A DNA stretch of 64,000 nucleotides from Carnegiea gigantea (Eukaryota > Streptophyta > Magnoliopsida > Caryophyllales > Cactaceae): the NCBI GenBank assembly GCA_029747015.1, contig JAKOGI010000357.1:472501-536500 (forward strand), written 5' to 3'. The notes under the pieces are model-generated. The model saw only the letters and a program-made list of their open reading frames with translations, searched no databases and was not told the origin of the DNA. This document shows, piece after piece, positions 57,346 to 64,000 of the stretch (positions within the stretch are counted from its first letter, which is position 1; every line of letters begins with the position of its first letter). A program made the translations under genes and the position numbers.

Positions 57346-59870
57346 GTATCCTCGAAACTTTTCTTCAATTTTATAAATTTTCTAATTTTTTATGATTTTT
57401 AAATTTTTTTTATTCCTTTTAGGTTGTTTGTAACGGGGAAAAAAAGCTCAAAGACATAATTATAAGGTAACGACAATGACCAAAACAAAAACAAACAATT
57501 AAACGATTAACTTAACGAAACAAAGTAAACTAACAAAAATAAAACTATATTACCAAAAGAAGGGAAAGACCAAAAAGACTTAAACAGCAAGAAGCAACCT
57601 AATATAAAAGACCCAAAAAAAAAAAAAAGCACAAACACAATGCACAAGCATCATTTTCTTTTTCTAATTTTCTTTCTTTAATCTCGCGGCAGCACAAAAT
57701 ATCAAAATGTAAAACTAAACAAAAACTAAAATAAAATCAAACTGAAAAACCAAACTCCAAATTCAGAACAATTTACACAGAAAATTCAACACAATTATAG
57801 AGGACATGAATATATTTTTTTTAAATTTTTTCTATCCTAAAATAGTGAAACAAAACAAAATAGAAAATTATTTCCAAAAATTGCAGAAAATTTCAGAAAT
57901 GCCTGAAATTTCAACTAGACTCCAAAAATCCACAAAAAATATTAGAACAACAAAATAAGCACCAGAACAGAACCAAAAAATTTGAATAGGATCTGAAAGT
58001 CCAGAAAAACCTCAACTGATGATTTTTTACCAATTCCAATTTTTTCCCTGTGCTATTCTCTGGCACAAAACTGCTAGTTCTGTTTTTTTCCCCCCCACAG
58101 AAAATAATCACTAAAAATCAAAAAACAAAAGTAACCAAAATAAAAATGAGAATACAAACTGCAAGCAAAAATAAAAAACAAAAGAAATCTAAACTAAAAT
58201 AAAACAACTACAACTAAATAAACAACACGCACTAAAAATCGAAATTCAAAATCACAATAAGGATTAGAAAGACTAACTTCAAGTTTAGGATATCCACACA
58301 TTAGGAAAAGGCATAACATCATGCAAATTAGACCTAGATTGATAAGAGGACTCAAAATCATCACAAAGACTAACTTCAAGTCTAGGATATCCTAAACTAG
58401 AGTCAAGCTCATGCAAATGATAATGCTCCCTATTATGATTAACATAGTGATAATATTTAGCAATTTTCTCTTTCATAGTCTCTACCATTTTAAAAGTCGT
58501 TTTATTTATTGTCTTTTCAACTTTTGCACATGTGGCATCAACATAATCATGATAACGACAATTATAAACATTATGATCTGAAAAATCACAATAATCCCGC
58601 AAAACAAGAGGTACATAAGAGTAAAACTGATGGTCATAAGAGTCTGTAAAGTCTACCTGGTTGTGAAGATTAACGTGAAAAACATACTCGCCATGAGTAG
58701 CGTATCCTAAGGTTCCCCTAACTTGTTCAAACTCATAAGTATCCCAACCTAATTTTTCAAAGAAATTCTATACCTTCTCTTGAGTTCTAGACAATAATCC
58801 TAGTAAACCTCTAAGACATAAGGACTCAACCTAACATCTAGATTCAGCATTCAAACCCGCAGCAGTGACCTCATAAATTTTTCATTTTTCAAAATGTTGA
58901 TTGAATTAAGCACAATAATAATTAAATCTAAATAACTCTAGAAAGTTTCATGCTCAAACAGCAGACAATGAAAAACTAGCATCCTTGAAAGTCTTTTATC
59001 AATTTTAAAAATTTGTCAATTTTTTAGTATTTTCAGTTTTTAAAAAAGGAAAAAAAACTCTAAGACACTAACTATAAGCTAATGATAACAACTAAAACCA
59101 AAACAAGACATTCAAACAATTAAGTTAGTAAAATAAAATTAACTGACAAAAATAAAACAACATTACCAAAAGAAAAGCAATACCAAAATGATTTAAACAA
59201 CAAGAAGCAACCTAACATAAAAAACCAAAATGAAGCACATACTCATAGCACCCGGATAATTTTCTTCTTCTTGATTTTTTTCTTTGAACTCACAACAATA
59301 GAAAATATCAAAACCTAAAACAAAAAAAAAAAAGAAAATCAAACAAGAAATCAAACTCCAAATTCACAACAACTTACGTAGAACATTCAGGATTGTTACA
59401 GAGAACATAAATATATTTGTTTTTTTTCCTTTTTTTCTATCCAAAAATAGCATAGAAAAATCAAAATAAAAAATGATTTCCAGAAATGCCTAAAAAATCC
59501 ACAAAACTTCCCCTAGACTCTAAAAATCTCCAAGTATCCACTTAAAAAAATCAGAACAACAAATAAGCACCAGATATCACTGAAAAAGCCAAACAAAATA
59601 TGAAAATTAAGAAAAATGTGTACTGATATTTTTTATTAATTCCAATTCTATCCATGCACTGTTCACACCCCAAAACTGTTAGTTCTATTTTTTTACAATA
59701 GGAAATGATTGCCAAAAACTAAAACTAAAGTAACCAAAATAAAAAGCAGAATACAAACTCTCACAAAAAACCAAAAACAAAGAAATCTAAACTATCTAAA
59801 ACAGCTAAAACTAAATGAACTTGTACTCAAAATTGAAATTCAAAATCAAAAACAATGAAATTAAATAAAA
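56662..59870 (-). repeat. tandem duplication, two units of about 1.6 kb
   Basis: Unit 1 (about 56662-58300) and unit 2 (about 58301-59870) start alike (AGGAAAAGGCAAAATAACAT / AGGAAAAGGCATAACATCAT), contain the same gag segment, and then the same A-rich leader. The shared leader blocks include AGAAGCAACCTAA at 57588 and 59207, and CACAAAACTGCTAGTTCTG / CCCAAAACTGTTAGTTCTA at 58063 and 59670. Both end near GAAATTCAAAATCA. Unequal recombination inside the element is the simplest origin. Confidence 0.78.
58285..58955 (-). pseudogene. gypsy gag-like ORF, copy 2 (broken)
   Basis: Same order as copy 1: a degraded ETFWSYL start (58945), ESLCLRGLLGLLSRTQEKV (58815), FFEKLGWDTYEFEQVRGTLG (58765), then an open stretch from 58602: CRYHDYVDATCAKVEKTINK, MVETMKEKIAKYYHYVNHNR, LDSSLGYPRLEVSLCDDFES. 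The last segment is better kept than in copy 1. Upstream frameshifts and stops make it inactive. Confidence 0.66.
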
Positions 59871-59925
59871 ATGACTCAAGCAACTAAACTCCGACTCGAT
59901 TCGCAACCTAATTTCACAAAATCAA

Positions 59926-59943
59926 TCGCCGGTAAGGGCGCCA
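59926..59943 (-). other. primer binding site, tRNA-Asp type, of the LARD-like element
   Basis: Minus strand TGGCGCCCTTACCGGCGA, three changes from the Athila-type TGGCGCCGTTGCCGGGGA. It sits six bases (AGTTTT) from the 5' LTR end. Confidence 0.8.
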
Positions 59944-59949
59944 AAAACT

Positions 59950-62900
59950 TGTTATTATTTCTAAAGCACATAGTTTATCATTGTAATACTTACATATGTC
60001 ATCCTCAAGGATGGATTATGAAATTAAATGACTAATGAGGAATTGGCATTCTAACGTTAACAGCACAAATAACTAAACTAACTGGCAATTATCTAAGTTG
60101 CAAAGCATGAAACCAAGCCCAAGCAAATCGAAAAGATTAGGACAATGGATCAGGGCAATGGAACGAGTGTAGGTAAATTTTGAACCAAATTGTGCAATTC
60201 TTCAACCAAAACCAAAAACCTTACTCAAAAATCCAAATCACAAGCTTTATTACATCACTTTGAGAGTTCAGAAACTAAATCTAAAACTCAGAATGAGAAT
60301 GAAAAAAGACGGGTAAACAAATATGAAAATTTAACCTAATCTACTCTCTACCTCTTCCAATCAACCTTGCTTCTCCTTATATCTAGATTTGAGTCCTTGC
60401 CCTTCCATTCATCTCCAATAATGGTCTTGTAATGCCCTTCTAATTGCTTGTCCTTAATGCCTAAATTGATGAGAAGATAGATCGTGATGCTAGGGATGAA
60501 TGGGCAATGGTTATTATTAATTGATCAAGGTGATTATGAAATTAGATAAGAGGAGTGAAGGATGAGAGATAAAGAGAAGAGGGAGGCTGGGGTTGTGGTG
60601 GAATGGCAAAGATGAAGCAGCAGAGGCAATAGGGTTTTTGGGCATGTAAGGAAAGGCAAGAGGAAATAAGGAGGAAGAAGGGTGCTTGTCTCACGTGCAT
60701 GTTCCGTAAATAAATGAAAGAGGAAAATGAAGTAAACTGGGTTCGGATAGCAATTGGGCCTAGCCCACATCGTGAAAGAAAGACTGAAAAGGGAGACAGA
60801 GAGGAAGGCTGCCTAGTTATTGGCGAGTGTTCACTTGAAAATAAGCTTTAAATTTATACCACAAGTGAACTGTTTATCGCCACGTAATTGGGATGTCGTC
60901 AACTGAGAAGACGACTTTAGGGTAGCTAACTTAGTGATTAGCTTGAATCTAGAGAGTTGAAGATTAAGTTTGAGAGTGAAAGAAACAAAGGCTAGGTAAA
61001 ATAATAGTCTAAAATTCAATTGGGGGGAGAACCTGGGTTGAGGGATTAGCTGCTAGTGGCTGCTTATTCATACTAGCCACGGATTCCCGAACTTGACTTA
61101 ATTGACAAATGATTCATAAAGGGGGCTGATTGGCTTATTTAAGACTGCCTAAACCTTCTTTCAAAGAGCAAGGGTAACCTTAATCACCAAGCCCACCTAT
61201 TTTCATGAGGCATTGAAGGTTAAGGTTGAACATGGCCAACTTGCACCTAATAAGGCCTTGAGTTATTTTCATACCCAAGACTTATTCTCTCTTCTTCTAT
61301 CCACAGAGGGTGAATACCCACCTCTCAGTGTGATTATTCACCTCAAGTATTGGATGAAATATCCTTTTGGGCATTTTATTGAACACTTGGTGGGTAGAGA
61401 ATGAGACCCCTAAATAACTTAGAAATTAAGGCGAAACAAGTTCACACCAACTTTATTATGTCATCCTAGCTCCTAATCCCCAACCCAAGTTAAGGAAACT
61501 ACTTACTAGTCATCATCTCAACCATCTAACAATCACAACAAGCATGCTTAAATAAGCTAAACAAACCAACACAAGAGTAAAAGAGATAGAAAAAGAAGAA
61601 TGAACTTACATTAATGGAATGGAGAATGAAAGTCTTCAAGATCTTCAATCAACAAAAACCCAAGAACCCTAATCACTCTTAACCTTAAAATTAAGTGTAG
61701 AAAGTGTTTAAAGTGCTTTAACAAGAGGAAAATCAAGACTCCCGTAATTAGGAACAATGGGGTATTTATACGTTAAGTAAACTGGGAACATGCGACAGGA
61801 GTCGCCTTGGAGACACCCTGGTCGTCGTCCAACAGGGGTGTCCAGCGACACGGTGACGGCTTGCCGGTTGTGAAGGCGACGGCCATTGCCACCTCTTGGA
61901 AAATTTTACATGGGCGACAGCCAAGCCGTCGACAGTAGAACGGTCGTCGCTTGCCCTGGTGCCTTGGAAACTTTGTCTTTGCCTTGCCCACTTGCTCCCC
62001 TGAGGCCTTTGGGTGATTGTCGTTGCTCTCACCTTGCCTTTTCTAGGTTTTAACTGCTCCTTTTCCTTGAACATCTTGAAATTACCTTCAAAAAATCAAA
62101 AAAAGGGATTAAAATAAGGCAACGACATTAGAAGAGGCATTATATGGTCAACTCCCTCCAAATCAAAGGAGCATTAGGGAAAATGAACCAAAAAGGGGAT
62201 GTGAACTTAGCCAAAATTAGGGTTTATCAGTGAGAAAATGGGTCGTGGAGAAAACAAAGCATGAAAGGCCCATCTGGGAGAAATGGGGCAATGCAAATGG
62301 GCTGCGAAGAAGGACACAGAGTAGGCCCGAGAAGGAGGGGAAGAAAGCTAGGATTGTGGGCTCCGGTTCTGGAGCAGAGACTTAGCCGAAAACACTAGCT
62401 TGCAATAGAGAGGAAGTGGGAAGGACAAAGAGGAAGGCTGGGTGTGGATTGGGCTAGCTATTTGGGCTGCGTGCTTTGCCTGGTGTGGGTTAAGCCTATC
62501 GGAGGCTCTTCTCTTACTTTTCTTTGGACCAATTATTTTTCTTCAAATTTTTTTCTTATTTTTAAGAAATTTATTAATTCACCAAATTTTTCTAATTCCT
62601 ACAAAATAAACAAAAGTGTATTAAAATCCTAATTAAATCATTTATTTGGAGCAAATATTAGATAATAAAAGGGTATAAAATGATATAATTTCAAGTTGAA
62701 CAAATACCCCCACATCTAAAATTTGCTTGTCCTCGAGTAAAATGAAACTAAAAATCCTTGAAAAATAAAACAAAATCCTAACTCACTTCGATAGGAACCA
62801 TAGTTGCATTTAACGTATGCAACAAGCCCTTTGAATTCCTTCGTTACCCCTAGTAGATGATTTCATGAGGGTTTAAAGAAGATATACCCACAAAATCTAA

Positions 62901-64000
62901 AAGAAAAAGAAAATAGAAAATCTTTTTATTTTGGTTTATCAAAAACTCACACATACAACACTAGGGAAAAATACACACACGTTCGAATCAACTGTATCAC
63001 TTAAGTAACCAAAGCATTAGATCGTGTTTAAACACAGCATACACATCAAGAAACTTGCAGCCCCTACTGATGACATCTGAACACAATCTTTAACCACACT
63101 AAGAAATTATGTGCAACCCCAACTGGTAGAACCTCACTTTAGGCACATGTAGAGCACTCTCACTGATGTGTTTAAGATTCCACATACAACGTTCACTCAC
63201 TTCATCTTCCAATCAAAAAACTTACCCTAGGATTGCTAAGATTCTCATTTGTGCACCACTCAAATCCACATTGCAGTATGATAATAAAGAGGTCTTTTAA
63301 GAGTGTAATGGAGTTAAAGGTTAGGGGAGGAAAAATCGATTTGGGAAATGAGGAGCTAAAAGCCAAGTGACTTAAGAGCAATCAACACTTCCAACAACTG
63401 TAACAATCGCTCTTCCAAAACAAAATAAGAACACATCACACCAAAAGCAACGATTAGAAATGAATATATACAATGACATTGCACTTATGCCAAGCACTCT
63501 TATTTACAGACGTTTTTTCTTCTCTTCATCTTTCTCTAAGATTTTTTTCAACTTTTTTCTCGTTGTTTTTTCTTTTTTTCCTTTTCTTTTCTATTTTTTA
63601 GAAAATGAACAAGTGGCATGCGTGAAAATAATGCAACTCAATGTCTAAATGCTTGTAATGATACACCCCTTCATATAACCAAGGTGGACTGCCAATTACA
63701 TAAAATACCCATAAGCTACCTACCAGATGTTGAGGTGTGGCTTCATTAGTCTTGGCTCAGGTATAGGAAATGTGTTTAGGCGAAGGGTTAAAATGAAAGG
63801 TTTGCAACAAAATGGTCAAGGCTCAAAGGGCTAATAGCAAAGGGTGAAACATTAAAAATAGGGTGGCAATTTGGCTAATATTACTTAAACAAACAAATGA
63901 ATACCTCTATCATATTATCATAATGCATATGCTAAATATGGTTTGAATAGAATTAACACGCGCTCTAGAGATGTAATCATGGAAGACACATACATGACAG
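59950..64000 (-). repeat. 5' LTR of the LARD-like element, interrupted and cut by window
   Basis: TGTTATT start at 59950; matches 52617-55285 apart from the insertion 60828-62229. Divergence from the 3' LTR is obvious throughout (substitutions and small indels), so the insertion is old. The outer end is beyond the window. Confidence 0.8.
60828..62229 (-). mobile_element. solo LTR nested in the LARD-like 5' LTR (1,402 bp)
   Basis: It interrupts sequence that is continuous in the sister LTR (TTAGTGGCGAGAAAATGGG at 53485). It starts TGTTCACTTG, ends GGTTTATCA, and is flanked by GCGAG (60823-60827) and GTGAG (62230-62234), a 5-base duplication with one change. The first 45 bases hold a perfect 9-base inverted repeat (GTTCACTTG / CAAGTGAAC). 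Blocks after it resemble the LTR-like insertion at 30281, so it is from the same gypsy family. No internal region remains, as expected after LTR-LTR recombination. Confidence 0.82.

Larger units (their letters stand above)
52617..64000 (-). mobile_element. large gypsy-derived retrotransposon with long LTRs and gag only (LARD-like), right end outside window
   Basis: The plus-strand segment from 52617 recurs from 59950 to the window end, in order, once the 1.4-kb insertion at 60828-62229 is removed. Both copies start TGTTATT. Immediately left of the right-hand copy is a tRNA-Asp-type primer site (59926-59943), so that copy is the 5' LTR and the element runs on the minus strand. LTRs are at least 2.65 kb. 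Between them only gag-like text is seen (56110-57345, and a duplicate at 58285-58955); no RT, RNase H or integrase. That fits a non-autonomous large retrotransposon derivative related to Athila/Tat elements. Confidence 0.8.

Noticed and set aside
61790..61990. GC-rich patch as a CpG island or gene start
   Set aside because: It lies within the solo LTR, and related LTRs have a similar GC-richer section; no coding motif is present.
1..64000. tRNA, rRNA or CRISPR features
   Set aside because: No tRNA B-box pattern (GGTTCGANNCC) with a plausible cloverleaf, no rRNA-like stretch and no regularly spaced repeats were seen. Apparent tRNA-like motifs are retrotransposon primer sites.

Overview
This window is plant nuclear DNA, most likely from a eudicot with a medium to large, transposon-rich genome. 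The evidence is an intron-containing tau-class glutathione S-transferase, Ty1/copia and Ty3/gypsy (Athila-type) retrotransposons, CACTA transposons and MITEs. The species cannot be named from the sequence. Only one intact host gene is supported: a two-exon tau GST on the minus strand (13661-14805). Almost everything else is mobile DNA in different states of decay.

Layout. 1-5918: Ty1/copia element A, + strand, its 5' LTR cut by the window edge; gag-pol keeps one reading frame but carries six stop codons. 5919-13540: remains of an autonomous CACTA transposon (TNP2 transposase, - strand, 7029-9720) and anonymous repeats. 13615-14906: the GST gene with TATA box and poly(A) signals. 15557-19327: a complete CACTA element with terminal repeats, ATT target duplications and dense subterminal repeats; it holds a nested MITE and a captured fragment resembling the XH domain of IDN2/FDM RNA-directed DNA methylation factors. 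19815-22192: copia B remnant (-). 22193-28050: gypsy-LTR-like and anonymous repeats, then a copia RNase H remnant (C, +). 28365-28585: a relic of a second tau GST. 29048-38300: a decayed Athila-type pol (+), split by a solo LTR-like insertion (30281-31780) and by a gag-protease-only gypsy element (33879-36940) whose LTRs carry a long phased array of heat-shock-element-like pentamers. 38306-39565: a gypsy 5' LTR and tRNA-Asp-type primer site (-). 39575-43548: copia D (+). 43549-47811: LTR-like repeats with a Tourist-like MITE. 47812-52304: copia E (-) with unusually short LTRs of about 110 bp. 52617-64000: a large gypsy-derived element (-) with very long LTRs, a tandemly duplicated gag region, no visible pol, and a solo LTR nested in its 5' LTR.

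How the parts relate. The transposons form nested layers rather than a pathway. The GST stands alone as the host gene, about 750 bp from the CACTA element. Points most worth attention: the CACTA element carrying a piece of a silencing-pathway gene, the HSE-like array in the gag-only gypsy LTRs, the GST relic 14 kb from the intact gene, and the shared LTR family that recurs at several places. All element calls rest on reading motifs and repeats by eye; no database search was run.
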